Source: Pyxidicoccus sp. MSG2
Lineage (GTDB): Bacteria > Myxococcota > Myxococcia > Myxococcales > Myxococcaceae
DNA: 64,000 nucleotides
Direction of reading: 5' to 3'
Assembly: GCF_026626705.1 (NCBI RefSeq)
Contig: NZ_JAPNKC010000001.1
Span: forward strand, 9,628,001-9,692,000
The notes under the pieces are model-generated. The model was not told where the DNA came from. It ran no database searches and worked only from the letters and a program-made list of their open reading frames with translations. Numbering within the stretch: position 1 is the first letter of the stretch; each line of letters starts with the position of its first letter. The position numbers and the translations under genes are program-made. Of this stretch, positions 25,096 to 33,687 are shown in pieces.

Positions 25096-26766
25096 TCAGG
25101 CGTCGCCACCCTTGCGGCGCCGGGGCGCCTTGTCCAACGAATCGTCCTTCTCGCTGATGTGAGTCCCGTTGACGGGGACCTCGAGCGGGCCATTCACGGG
25201 GCGCACCTGCACGCCGCCCCCGTGCGCATGGGCCGGGCCTCCGTCCGCCGAGTGATGCACGCGCTCCGCCTTGTCGCCCTGCTCGTGGACGAGCAGCGGG
25301 GAGAAGAAGCAGTCCTTCTTCGTGTACTCGTCGAAGGCGAAGGCGAAGCGGTAGCTGGCGGCCGCGCGCTGGTTGCAGTCCGTGCGCTCGCAGAAGCGGC
25401 AGGAGATGCCGGACGGAATCGCGTCCTTGCGCAGGTCCGTCGTGGGCAGGCCGTAGGCCAGGTACTTCGCGTTCTCCGCGTGGGTGCCCAGGCCGATGGA
25501 GTAGGCCGTGCCCTTCACGATGGAGCCCTCAATCGGCTGCAGCTGCACCTTGGCGAAGCAGAAGTACGTCGTGCCGTCCGGCATGATCGAATACTGACGG
25601 GTGATCTGGGACGGGTTGAGGAAGGCCAGGTGCACGGCCCACTTCGCGCAGCTTCCGCCGCCGGTGGCGAAGCGGATGCCGGTGCCGCTGTAGCGCTTGG
25701 AGATGTTGCCGGCGATGTCCGCGCGCAGGAAGTGGAAGGGGATGCCCGGGCGCTTCGGGTCCGACAGGTTGCAGAGCCGGTGCGCCACCGTCTCGTAGGT
25801 GGAGCCGAAGATGCTGGAGAGCAGCTCCACGTCGTAGCGCGTGCGCTGCACCTCCTTGAAGAAGTCCCCGTAGGGCAGCATCAGCGCGCCGGCGAAGTAG
25901 TTGGCCAGGTTGACCTTGATGAGCCGCTCCGTCTCGCCGTGCCGCATGCGGCCCGCCACGAGGATGCGCTCCACCAGCTTCTCGCGGTCCATGACGAGCA
26001 GGCCGATGGACGCGGCAATCTGGAACTTCAGCGGCTGCTCGGTGAGGAAGGGCGACAGGGTGAGCGTCTTCTCCTCCGGGTCCAGCCGCCGCACCACGGA
26101 CGAGCCACTGGGCGCCGGGTCGTCGAAGAGGACGCGGTAGCCGAAGCGCTCCTCCAGCAGCCGGATGAGCTGGCCGCTGGTGAGCTGGCGCTCCAGGCTC
26201 ATGTCGCGCCGCATCGCCTCCGCCTGCTCCTCCAGCTCCGGGAAGTAGTTGCGGTGCTTCTCCAGGAAGTCGCTGACCTCGTCGAAGGGCGAGTAGTCGA
26301 AGCGAACACCCGGCACCGTGCCGTTCTGCGCGCCGCCCTGCGCCCGCGTGCGCTCCTCCACGTTGAGCTGCGCGAGCACGTTCTCCAGCTGCGTGCGCGT
26401 GTTCTTGTAGAGGTTGAAGAGCGCGGCCACCGTGCCGGCCAGCTTCGGCTCGGCCGACAGCGACTGGAGCGACTCGGGGTCGATGTCGAGGCTCTTGAGC
26501 AGTGGCTCATCCAGCAGCTTCGCCAGCGCCTCGTCCACGCGGCCCTCGCCCAGCGTGGACATGAACTGCTCGGGGTCCTGGTCGAAGTAGCGCAGGGCCT
26601 TCCAGAGCAGCGGGAAGGGCATCACCCGCTTCCCCTTCTCGATGAGGTTCAGGTACGCGGGGGACACCCCCAGATCCTTGGCCGCGTCTGCCTGCTTGAT
26701 GTTGCGTGCAAGCCGCAGCCCACGGAGCTTCAGGCCCACGTTGGCGTTCAGTGCGTTGTCGTTCAT
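25096..26766 (-). CDS. XRE-type regulator of the short-chain acyl-CoA (ScfR/RamB-like) family
   Basis: The 556-residue protein opens with an XRE helix-turn-helix (KLRGLRLARNIKQADAAKDL, AYLNLIEKGKR, residues about 10-65). A central region corresponds to the IrrE/ImmA-like domain (LKFQIAASIGLLVM ... LANYFAGALMLPYGDFF), and the C-terminal half carries the cysteine-bearing DUF2083-like block SGISCRFCERTDCNQRAAAS. Relatives such as RamB and MccR sense acyl-CoAs and control acetate, propionate or glyoxylate metabolism. The HExxH motif of active IrrE peptidases is absent (AASIG at that place), so it is a sensor, not a protease. Palindromes upstream suggest autoregulation. ATG 26766. Confidence 0.85.
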   Translation of the reverse strand: MNDNALNANVGLKLRGLRLARNIKQADAAKDLGVSPAYLNLIEKGKRVMPFPLLWKALRYFDQDPEQFMSTLGEGRVDEALAKLLDEPLLKSLDIDPESLQSLSAEPKLAGTVAALFNLYKNTRTQLENVLAQLNVEERTRAQGGAQNGTVPGVRFDYSPFDEVSDFLEKHRNYFPELEEQAEAMRRDMSLERQLTSGQLIRLLEERFGYRVLFDDPAPSGSSVVRRLDPEEKTLTLSPFLTEQPLKFQIAASIGLLVMDREKLVERILVAGRMRHGETERLIKVNLANYFAGALMLPYGDFFKEVQRTRYDVELLSSIFGSTYETVAHRLCNLSDPKRPGIPFHFLRADIAGNISKRYSGTGIRFATGGGSCAKWAVHLAFLNPSQITRQYSIMPDGTTYFCFAKVQLQPIEGSIVKGTAYSIGLGTHAENAKYLAYGLPTTDLRKDAIPSGISCRFCERTDCNQRAAASYRFAFAFDEYTKKDCFFSPLLVHEQGDKAERVHHSADGGPAHAHGGGVQVRPVNGPLEVPVNGTHISEKDDSLDKAPRRRKGGDA

Positions 26767-26828
26767 GGCCGAATCGGTGGCCCTTCTGGATCGCGCCGGA
26801 CCTCGCGCTCCTCGGGCCTGGGGCCACT

Positions 26829-26854
26829 TTGCAAATCGATTTACCGATTTGCAA
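26829..26854 (-). promoter_or_regulatory. Palindromic operator candidate with TTTGCAAA-like arms
   Basis: TTGCAAATCG (26829-26838) and CGATTTGCAA (26845-26854) are perfect ten-base arms around ATTTAC. The element is 62 bases upstream of the XRE regulator start. The core TTTGCAAA resembles the operator word reported for actinobacterial RamB, a member of the same regulator family, which fits autoregulation. Confidence 0.55.
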
Positions 26855-27014
26855 TGAACGTTTTGGGGTGGGGGCACCCCTGTCTGGCGGGCGACGGAAC
26901 AGCTGCCCACCGGTCCGACAGGTCAGCAGAAACCGCCGTAAGCCTATATAATCACACTGCTTTCGGCCTACGGGCGTGTGGGCTCCAGCAGGCCTTCGCC
27001 GCACCTTGTCAAAG

Positions 27015-27060
27015 GTTTACTGGCGCACTGCGACATCGGACCTGTAGCACGTCAGTAAAC
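27015..27060 (-). promoter_or_regulatory. Second inverted repeat, GTTTACTG / CAGTAAAC
   Basis: Perfect eight-base arms at 27015-27022 and 27053-27060 with 30 bases between them. A similar half-site GTTTACA lies at 27072-27078. The word TTTAC is also the spacer of the palindrome 160 bases away. It may be a distal operator of the same regulator; as a hairpin the loop is too long for a terminator. Confidence 0.35.
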
Positions 27061-27105
27061 AGGATTTCACGGTTTACAAAGAGAGAACTGGCGAAGGGCG
27101 AAGGC

Positions 27106-28350
27106 TCAGTCGGCCGAGCGCCGGAACACGAGTGACACATTGGTGCCGCCGAAGCCGAACGAGTTGCTCATGACGGCGTCGACGCGGGCCTCGCGGGCGG
27201 TGTGGGGCACGCAGTCCAGGGTGATTCGCGGGTCCTTGTTCCGGAGGTTGATGGTGGGCGGGAGCACGCCGCGGGTGAGGGCGAGCACGCTGATGACGGC
27301 CTCGGCGGCGCCGGCCGCGCCGTTCATGTGGCCCGTCATGGACTTGGTGGAGGACACGGCGAGCGAGCGTGCGGCGTCGCCGAAGACGCGGGCAATGCCC
27401 TGCATCTCCAGCACGTCGCCGATGTCCGTCGAGGTGCCGTGCGCGTTGACGTAGCCGATGTCCGCGGGAGTGAGGCCCGCGTCCTTCAGGGCGGCGCGCA
27501 TGCTGCGCTGGGCGCCCTCGTGCTCGGGTGCGGGCGAGGTGACGTGATGCGCGTCGGAGCTGGCGCCATAGCCGGACAGCTCCGCGTAGATGCGCGCGCC
27601 CCTCGCCCGGGCCTGCTCCCACTCCTCGAGCACCACCATGCCGGCGCCCTCGGCGAGCACGAAGCCGTCGCGGTCCGCGTCGAACGGGCGGCTGGCCTCC
27701 TGGGGCGCGTCGTTGCGCGTGGACAGGGCCTTCATCGCCGCGAAGCCGCCCACGCCCAGCAGGGAGATGGGGGCCTCGGAGCCGCCGGCCACCGCCGCGT
27801 CGAACTCGCCGCGTTGGATTCCGCGCATCGCCTCGCCAATGGAGTGGGCGCTGGTGGAGCAGGCGGAGTTGGTGGACCAGGAGGGCCCCTTGATTCCGTG
27901 GCGCATGGTGACGTAGCCGGGCGCCATGTTGATGATCATCTGGAGGATGAAGAACGGGCTGATGCGGTCCGGCCCCTTCTCCAGCGCCTTGCGGTAGGTC
28001 TCCTCCATGCTGGCGATACCGCCGATGCCGGAGCCGATGATGGCGGCCACGCGCTCGGCGTTCTCCGGGGTGATTTTCAGCCCCGAGTCCGCCAGGGCCA
28101 TGTCCGCCGCCACCACCGCGAACTGCGCGAAGCGGTCCATCCGCCGCACCTCGCGCCGCTCGATGTAGTCCTCGGGCTCGAAGTCCTTCACCTCCCCGGC
28201 GATGCGGCAGTCGAGCCGGCTCGCGTCGAAGAGGGTGATGGGCCCCACGCCGCTCCGCCCGTTCACCAGGGCGTCCCAGCTCTTCTCCACGCCCGTGCCA
28301 CAGGGGCTGATGAGCCCCAGCCCCGTCACCGCGACTCGCCGCTTCTGCAT
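27106..28350 (-). CDS. fabF: 3-oxoacyl-[ACP] synthase II (FabF type)
   Basis: A 414-residue condensing enzyme with the KAS II triad: Cys in [16 protein letters not shown], His in [11 protein letters not shown] and His in [15 protein letters not shown] with its lysine. It elongates acyl-ACP with malonyl-ACP in fatty acid synthesis. ATG 28350 ([18 protein letters not shown]) is the canonical N-terminus. No acpP or other fab gene is adjacent, so this may be an accessory KAS. It is divergent from a PaaI thioesterase gene. Confidence 0.92.
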   Translation of the reverse strand: MQKRRVAVTGLGLISPCGTGVEKSWDALVNGRSGVGPITLFDASRLDCRIAGEVKDFEPEDYIERREVRRMDRFAQFAVVAADMALADSGLKITPENAERVAAIIGSGIGGIASMEETYRKALEKGPDRISPFFILQMIINMAPGYVTMRHGIKGPSWSTNSACSTSAHSIGEAMRGIQRGEFDAAVAGGSEAPISLLGVGGFAAMKALSTRNDAPQEASRPFDADRDGFVLAEGAGMVVLEEWEQARARGARIYAELSGYGASSDAHHVTSPAPEHEGAQRSMRAALKDAGLTPADIGYVNAHGTSTDIGDVLEMQGIARVFGDAARSLAVSSTKSMTGHMNGAAGAAEAVISVLALTRGVLPPTINLRNKDPRITLDCVPHTAREARVDAVMSNSFGFGGTNVSLVFRRSAD

Positions 28351-28454
28351 GGCCTTGCTCTCCCTGCACGCCTGGGAGGAGGCGATGAACGGGCCGGACG
28401 CCCGGACCCCCGCTTCCCGTGTGCGCTCACCAGGTCTTTTTATTATGTGCATCA

Positions 28455-28467
28455 TGCCATCATGGCA
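28455..28467. promoter_or_regulatory. Palindrome in the fabF / thioesterase divergent promoter
   Basis: TGCCAT-C-ATGGCA is a perfect 13-base palindrome in the 194-base gap between the two divergent starts, next to an AT-rich TTTTTATTAT stretch at 28437-28446. A TetR gene lies two genes downstream, so this is a plausible operator for it controlling both directions. Confidence 0.4.
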
Positions 28468-28544
28468 AGCAGATGTGTGCCGGGGTTGCAGGCCTGGCTG
28501 AAGTATTGGATGACGAGCATCATTCCAACCGGGAGGAAGCACCG

Positions 28545-29069
28545 ATGAGTGAGGGGAGCGCTGGGCACCGGACTCGCACCGTGACGTGGAGGGACCCGCG
28601 CGAGGGCGTGGCGGCGGCGAAGACGCTGTCCGGCCTGGAGTACCTGCGCGCCATCATCAAGGGTGAGGTGCCCGGGGCGCCCATCGCGGAGCTGATGGGC
28701 TTCGCGCCGGTGGAGGTGTCGGAGGGGCGGGCGGTGTTCGCGGTGGAGCCGGCGGAGTACCACTACAACCCCATTGGCACGGTGCACGGTGGGCTGGCGG
28801 CCACGTTGCTGGACTCGGCGCTGGCGTGCGCGGTGCACTCCACGCTGCCGGCGGGCTCCGGGTACACGACGCTGGAGCTGCACGTGAATCTGGTGCGCGC
28901 CATCGCCCATGACACGGGGCGGCTGACGTGTACGGGGGAAGTGGTGCACGTGGGCGGGCGGGTGGCCACGGCGCAGGCGAAGCTGACGGATGCCTCGGGG
29001 AAGCTGTATGCCCACGGCACGACCACGTGCATGCTGTTCCGGCCCCCCGGCGCCGGAGGCCGCGAGTAG
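28545..29069 (+). CDS. PaaI-type hotdog-fold thioesterase
   Basis: A 174-residue hotdog protein with the PaaI signature [24 protein letters not shown] (split here for length by eye) and a second strand block [13 protein letters not shown]. Members hydrolyse acyl-CoA or aromatic acyl-CoA thioesters as tetramers in the cytoplasm. ATG 28545 follows GGGAGGAAG. It is 12 bases before the TetR gene, so the two are co-transcribed, and it faces fabF, which suggests a shared fatty-acid context. Confidence 0.88.
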   Translation: MSEGSAGHRTRTVTWRDPREGVAAAKTLSGLEYLRAIIKGEVPGAPIAELMGFAPVEVSEGRAVFAVEPAEYHYNPIGTVHGGLAATLLDSALACAVHSTLPAGSGYTTLELHVNLVRAIAHDTGRLTCTGEVVHVGGRVATAQAKLTDASGKLYAHGTTTCMLFRPPGAGGRE

Positions 29070-29081
29070 GAGACGCAAGCG

Positions 29082-29705
29082 ATGCGGTATGGACCGGAGC
29101 ACAAGCAGGCCACGCGCGAGCGAATCCTGACCGCGGCGGAGAACCTCTTCCGCAAGCAGGGCTTCGAGGGCGCGAGCGTGGAGCGTGTCATGCGCGCGGC
29201 GGGGCTGACGGTGGGCGGCTTCTATGCCCACTTCACGTCGAAGGACTCCCTGCTCGCGGAGTCCGTCCGCGCGTTCTTCCAGCGCAACGGCGAGCGGTGG
29301 CTGGGCGGGCTGGAAGAACTGCGGGGCGCGGAGTGGCTGAGCCACTTCGTGCGCCGGTACCTCAACCGGCACATCCGCGACAACATGGAGACGGGCTGTG
29401 TGATGCCGTCCATCTTGTCGGACCTGGCGCGGGGCACGCCCGAGGCGCGCGAGGTCTTCGCCGAGGGAATCGACGGGCTGGCGAAGGAGATGGCCGCGCA
29501 CGTGCCGGGCGAGGACGGCGTCACCGCGCGGAAGCGGGCGCTGGCGACGGTGACGTTCGTCATCGGCGCGATGACGCTGGCCCGGGCGACGAAGGGACTG
29601 CCGCTGTCGGATGAAATCCTGGAAGCGGCGCGGGAGTTCCTGCTCGCGGGCGGGAAGGGGACGGAGGCGGCTCCGGCTCCGGCCTCGGGGAAGAAGTCAC
29701 ACTGA
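29082..29705 (+). CDS. TetR/AcrR family transcriptional regulator
   Basis: A 207-residue regulator with the N-terminal TetR DNA-binding domain (RERILTAAENLFRKQGF, MRAAGLTVGGFYAHFTSKDSL, residues about 10-55) and a helical ligand-binding domain with a TetR_C-like segment (NRHIRDNMETGCVMPS). Such proteins repress neighbouring genes until a small hydrophobic ligand binds. Its position after a thioesterase and near fabF suggests an acyl ligand. The last 20 residues are Ala/Pro/Lys-rich and likely disordered. Confidence 0.9.
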   Translation: MRYGPEHKQATRERILTAAENLFRKQGFEGASVERVMRAAGLTVGGFYAHFTSKDSLLAESVRAFFQRNGERWLGGLEELRGAEWLSHFVRRYLNRHIRDNMETGCVMPSILSDLARGTPEAREVFAEGIDGLAKEMAAHVPGEDGVTARKRALATVTFVIGAMTLARATKGLPLSDEILEAAREFLLAGGKGTEAAPAPASGKKSH

Positions 29706-29719
29706 GTTTGGGGTGGTGC

Positions 29720-30049
29720 TCACCACCACCGGAGGCCGCCGCGTGGGCCCCGGCGCATCGTGTTCCGCCACAGCGCGTGCGCGCCCACGGCGAGCAGCAG
29801 CCAGAGCAGGCCGAAGCCCGTCAGGCGCATGCCCATGAGCACGGCGGCGAGGACGTACCAGTGGAAGTGCTCCTTCCAGCGCCACCGGGGGCGAGTGCCG
29901 GCGACCTCGCTCACCGGCCGCCAGGGCTCCGACTCGGAGAGACGAATCTGGTCCGTGGGATCCACGAGGCCCGTCGTCAGTGCCTGACGGACCTCGTCCA
30001 ATCCTCGGTAGGACATCTCGCCATCAGGCGTCCGGATGGTGACGGGCAT
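29720..30049 (-). CDS. Small membrane protein with a GYF-2-like N-terminal segment
   Basis: The 109-residue protein begins with a compact domain, PVTIRTPDGEMSYRGLDEVRQALTTG ending in RLSESEPWRPVSEV, which resembles the short GYF-2/DUF4339-like modules found before membrane helices. One or two helices follow (YVLAAVLMGMRLTGFGLLWLLLAVGAHALW) and a basic tail. Start ATG 30049. It converges with the TetR gene, 14 bases away. Function unknown. Confidence 0.65.
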   Translation of the reverse strand: MPVTIRTPDGEMSYRGLDEVRQALTTGLVDPTDQIRLSESEPWRPVSEVAGTRPRWRWKEHFHWYVLAAVLMGMRLTGFGLLWLLLAVGAHALWRNTMRRGPRGGLRWW

Positions 30050-30271
30050 GGCGCGCGACTCTAGGGCAGCGCCGCTCGCGTGAGCCATCCGCGCCCGGTG
30101 AAGAATGGCCGGGGAGTGGCGGGAGCCATCCATGCCCGGTGAGCGCTGTTCGTGGCGTGGCGGCACGGACGGCCTCGCGCATTGGCGTATTCTCGCGACC
30201 GCTGGCGCAGCGCTTCGAGGTGACGCGTGGGACGCAGACTGGATGAAAGCACTGCTTCGGCGCGCGCCTGG

Positions 30272-31693
30272 ATGGGGCGCTCACGGTCGGCCGCACTGCT
30301 CCTGCTCGCGCTCGCGGCGCTGTCCTGCCAGACACCCGCACGCACGCGTCCGGAGGGAGACCCGGCGGCGCTCCGCTACAACATCACCTACGTGCGCGAG
30401 CCGGAGCACTCGCTCGACGTGGAGGTGGTGCTCGTGCGTGGCTCGCCCCGCGAGTTCCTCTTCAGCGAGCCCGGCGGCGTGGACTCCGTGCAGGTCTGGA
30501 GCGACGACGGCGAGGTGCGCTCGCTACCTGTCCGCAGCGGCGCGGTGAGCCTGCCCTCCGGTACGCGCTTCCTGCGCTACCGCTACGCGCTGGACGCGCG
30601 CATCCGCACAGAGGGGCCGGGCTTCTTCTCCGGCATCGGTGACGGTGACGCGCGCCACGTGGCCGGGCGCGAGTACCTCATCCGCCCGCGTGTGGTGCCC
30701 CCGGAGCTGCGCGTGGAGTTGTACGTGGAGGGCGCGGACGCGCTGCTTCCGTGGACGCCGGGGGAGGGTGGCCTCTACCGGCTGCGCGGCGAGGACCTGG
30801 TGGACTCGGGCTTCCATGGCTTCGGCGGGCGCAGGTGTCAGGTCCAGCTTCCCGACGCGGTGCTGGACGTCGGCATCCTCGGGCACTTCACGCACCTGAC
30901 CGACGCGGAAATCTGCGAGTGGCTGCGCCAGGCCGCGGAGGAGGTGCGCACCGTGCGCCGCGCCTTTCCGTACCCGCGCATCTCCGTGCGTGTCATCCCC
31001 GTGGCCGCGCGCCGCGGCTCCAGTCTCTTCGGCATGGTGCAGTGGAGCTCGCCGCCCAGCATCTCCATCCTCGTCGGCCGCGACACCGAGGCCGCCGCCT
31101 TCCAGCGCGACTGGGTCGCCGTGCACGAGATGCTTCACCTCGCCCACCCCGTCATCCTCCCGCGCGTGCCCTGGCTCTCGGAGGGACTGGCCACCTACTT
31201 CACCGAATTGGCGCGCGCGCGCTCCGGGCGGCAGAGCGCGGAGCGCGCGTGGGAGGAGCTCGCGGACGGCTTCTCTCGCGCGCGCGCACGGTCCGGTGAC
31301 AGGACGATGGAGGAGGTCATCGCAGGCAGCCCGTTCTCCCTCGGCGTCTACTGGACGGGCGCCCTGTTCGCCCTGCGCCTCGATGTGGAATTGCGCCGTA
31401 TCACTGGAAACAAGCGCCGGCTGGAGGACGTGCTGGAGCTGCTGGCGGAGCGCGGGCCTACGTCCACCTTCGGCGCATTTGGCTCGGCGGTGGATGCTGT
31501 CGCGGGACAGCCCCTCTTCAATGCGCTGCTGTCGCGGCACCTCCAGCGACCTTCTTTTGCGGAGGTGGAAGGTCTGCTAGAAACCCTGGGGGTCAGGGCT
31601 GACACGGGCGGAAGAGTCAAGCTGGTGCCGGCCCCGGACAGCCTGTTGCGTGAGGCGATGGACGGTCGGCGCACCCGCGGCGCTGGCTTCTGA
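30272..31693 (+). CDS. Lipoprotein metalloprotease-like protein (gluzincin, M61-like)
   Basis: A 473-residue lipoprotein (LLLLALAALSC lipobox, ATG 30272). The N-terminal half is beta-rich, with an aromatic segment YNITYVREPEHSLDVEV typical of M61 aminopeptidase N-domains. The C-terminal half has a zinc site: H285-E286-M-L-H289 and the third ligand E304 in WLSEGLATYF. It should be a periplasmic or outer-membrane zinc peptidase. An in-frame ATG 45 bases earlier would spoil the signal peptide. Confidence 0.85.
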   Translation: MGRSRSAALLLLALAALSCQTPARTRPEGDPAALRYNITYVREPEHSLDVEVVLVRGSPREFLFSEPGGVDSVQVWSDDGEVRSLPVRSGAVSLPSGTRFLRYRYALDARIRTEGPGFFSGIGDGDARHVAGREYLIRPRVVPPELRVELYVEGADALLPWTPGEGGLYRLRGEDLVDSGFHGFGGRRCQVQLPDAVLDVGILGHFTHLTDAEICEWLRQAAEEVRTVRRAFPYPRISVRVIPVAARRGSSLFGMVQWSSPPSISILVGRDTEAAAFQRDWVAVHEMLHLAHPVILPRVPWLSEGLATYFTELARARSGRQSAERAWEELADGFSRARARSGDRTMEEVIAGSPFSLGVYWTGALFALRLDVELRRITGNKRRLEDVLELLAERGPTSTFGAFGSAVDAVAGQPLFNALLSRHLQRPSFAEVEGLLETLGVRADTGGRVKLVPAPDSLLREAMDGRRTRGAGF

Positions 31694-31786
31694 ACGAAGG
31701 TGGCGGGACGGACGGTGTAACCGGCGGACGGAAGCTGCGTACCGGATGCATCCGCGAACTTCCGACACCCGTAAATGAGGTCCAAC

Positions 31787-32410
31787 ATGTCACCCCGTTT
31801 CCTCGCGCTCGTCGCCCTCCTGTCCCTGCCCGCGCTCGCCGCGGAGCCCGCCGCCACGACGCAGGCCTTCGTCTTCAATGACCCGAACAGCCGCGACACC
31901 GTGGCCTTCATGCTGGACGCGCCGCTGGAGGTCATCAACGGCCTGTCCAACCAGGTGAAGGGCCGCGTCGAGGTGAAGGGCAACAAGGCGAGCGGGAAGT
32001 TCCAGGTGCCCGTGAAGTCCATCAAGACGGGCAACGAGACGCGCGATGGGCACCTCCAGAATGACCGCTGGCTGGACGCCGCGAAGTCCCCGGACATCAC
32101 CTTCGAGTTCGCCGACCTGGCGCTCCCCGCCGCGCTGGAGCCGGGCAAGCCGCTGAAGGTGCAGGGCAAGGGCCGCTTCACCGTGCACGGAGTCACGCGC
32201 GAGGAGCCGGTGGAAGTCACGGCCACGTACTTCAAGGAGTCCGCCGAGACGAAGAATCGCGCCGCCGGTGACCTGCTGCGCGTGCGCGCGAAGTTCCAGA
32301 TTCCGCTCGAGGCCTACGGCATCAAGCGGACGGAAGCGTTGGTGCTCAAGGTGGGCGAGACCGCCGAGGTCTCTGTCGACGCCTGGGGTTCCACGCAGTT
32401 CAAGCTGTAG
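31787..32410 (+). CDS. YceI family periplasmic protein
   Basis: A 207-residue secreted protein with a signal peptide (FLALVALLSLPALAAEP) and a lipocalin-like YceI domain: NSRDTVAFMLDAPLEVINGL, the WLDAAKSPDITFEF strand and the terminal VSVDAWGSTQFKL. YceI proteins bind isoprenoid or other lipophilic molecules in the periplasm. ATG 31787 has GAGG eight bases upstream; ATG 31775 lacks one. The next gene, a Cys-repeat peptide, starts 52 bases downstream, so it may belong to the same transcription unit as the MNIO cluster. Confidence 0.88.
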   Translation: MSPRFLALVALLSLPALAAEPAATTQAFVFNDPNSRDTVAFMLDAPLEVINGLSNQVKGRVEVKGNKASGKFQVPVKSIKTGNETRDGHLQNDRWLDAAKSPDITFEFADLALPAALEPGKPLKVQGKGRFTVHGVTREEPVEVTATYFKESAETKNRAAGDLLRVRAKFQIPLEAYGIKRTEALVLKVGETAEVSVDAWGSTQFKL

Positions 32411-32462
32411 CAACTCGAGCCGTACCTCACCCCCCAAAGCAGTCTCGAAAGGAAGCAACACC

Positions 32463-32732
32463 ATGAACGTCAAGACCCTCGCGGCGATCGTCGGCACCCT
32501 CTCCCTGTCCGCGCTGGCCACCGGCTGTGCGTCCACCAAGTCCGCGGAGGCCCAGCCGGCCACCGCCGAGAAGGGCGCCGAGGGCAGCTGCGGCGCGAAG
32601 GCCACCGAGGCGAAGGGCGCCGAGGGCGGCTGCAGCGGCCAGAAGCAGGAGGGCGCTGCTCCCGCCGCGACCCCGGAGAAGGGCGCCGAGGGCAGCTGCG
32701 GCTCCGGTTCCTGTGGCGGCGCGAAGAAGTAA
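32463..32732 (+). CDS. HvfA/bufferin-like precursor peptide with EGSCG repeats
   Basis: An 89-residue protein with a Sec signal and possible lipobox (LSALATGC, C22). The mature part repeats a KGAEG-x-C unit three times: KGAEGSCG (37-44), KGAEGGCS (51-58) and KGAEGSCG (73-80), plus a final GSCGG (82-86); cysteines are 22, 43, 57, 79 and 84. In Haemophilus HvfA the Cys in EGKCG repeats are turned into oxazolone/thioamide groups by HvfB with HvfC. The two downstream genes encode such partners, so this is inferred to be the substrate, a ribosomally made and modified, metal-binding peptide. Lys of EGKCG is Ser or Gly here. It begins 52 bases after yceI. Confidence 0.85.
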   Translation: MNVKTLAAIVGTLSLSALATGCASTKSAEAQPATAEKGAEGSCGAKATEAKGAEGGCSGQKQEGAAPAATPEKGAEGSCGSGSCGGAKK

Positions 32733-32838
32733 TCGCGCTTCATGCCGGGGGCCGGTGAATGCCGGCCTCTGATCGCGGGCGGTGGGAGGAATGCTCCCGC
32801 CGCCCGTGTCGTTCGTACCCCCTGAGGAGGAGTCCCCG

Positions 32839-33687
32839 GTGGTTGCAACCTACGCGAGCCGACACGGGCTGAAGCCGCTGGGCGCGGGCATCGGGTTGAG
32901 GCGGAGCTTCTACGAGGAGCTGCCCCGCACCGAGCGCTCGCTCGACTGGGTGGAAATCATCCCGGAGAACTTCCTCACGCTGGGAGGAAGGCCGCAGCGC
33001 ACCCTGGACGCCTGCGCGGAGCGGTGGCCGGTGCTGCCGCATGGCGTGGGGCTCGACATCGGCGGGCCGGATGCGCTGGACGGGGACTACGTCACCCGGC
33101 TGGCGGCGCTGGTGGCGCGCGTGGATGCGCCGTTCTTCTCGGACCACCTCTGCTACTCACGGCTGGACGGCGTGTACCTGCACGACCTGTTGCCGCTGCC
33201 CTTCACCGAGGCCGCCGTGGAGCACGTGGTGCCGCGCGTGCGTGAAGTCATGGCGCGCGTGGGCCGGCCCTTCCTGCTGGAGAACCCGAGCTACTACGCG
33301 AACATGCCGGGCGGCACGCTGCCCGAGGCGGACTTCCTGCGGCACGTGGTGGAAGAGGCGGACTGCGGCCTGCTGCTGGACGTGAACAACGTCTACGTCA
33401 ACGCGCTCAACCACGGGTACGACGCGCGCGCCTTCGTGGACGCGCTGCCGCTGGAGCGGGTGGTGCAGGTCCACCTGGCCGGCCACACGCGCTACCCGGA
33501 CGTCATCATCGACACGCACGGCGACCGCGTCTGCGGCGACGTGTGGTCGCTTTATGAGTACGTGCTGCGACGCACCGGTCCGGTGGCGACGCTCATCGAG
33601 TGGGACCAGGACATCCCCTCGCTGGACGCGGTGCTGGACGAGGCGGACGTGGCGCGCGCCGCGCTGCGGAAGGTGGCGGAGCGATGA
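32839..33687 (+). CDS. DUF692 / MNIO (multinuclear non-heme iron-dependent oxidase), HvfB/BufB-like
   Basis: A 282-residue TIM-barrel protein of the DUF692 family. Likely metal ligands by family analogy are H68 (LPHGV), H103 (FFSDHLCYS), E148 (LLENPS), D181 and N184 (LLLDVNNVYV), H212 (VHLAGH), D225 and H227 (IIDTHGD) and E254 (TLIEWDQD). Members oxidise cysteines of a partner peptide using two or three iron ions and oxygen. GTG 32839 was chosen since GAGGAGG lies eight bases upstream; an earlier in-frame ATG at 32791 would add 16 residues but has its purine run touching the codon. It follows the precursor gene by 106 bases and overlaps the next gene by four. Confidence 0.9.
   Translation: MVATYASRHGLKPLGAGIGLRRSFYEELPRTERSLDWVEIIPENFLTLGGRPQRTLDACAERWPVLPHGVGLDIGGPDALDGDYVTRLAALVARVDAPFFSDHLCYSRLDGVYLHDLLPLPFTEAAVEHVVPRVREVMARVGRPFLLENPSYYANMPGGTLPEADFLRHVVEEADCGLLLDVNNVYVNALNHGYDARAFVDALPLERVVQVHLAGHTRYPDVIIDTHGDRVCGDVWSLYEYVLRRTGPVATLIEWDQDIPSLDAVLDEADVARAALRKVAER

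Larger units (their letters stand above)
26767..27105. other. Regulatory gap upstream of the XRE regulator
   Basis: A 339-base stretch, noticeably richer in A and T than its surroundings, between the fabF stop and the start of the XRE regulator gene, both on the minus strand. It carries two inverted repeats (26829-26854 and 27015-27060), further TTTAC-containing words, and an AT-rich segment TATATAAT at 26944-26951. No gene was found in it. Confidence 0.55.
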
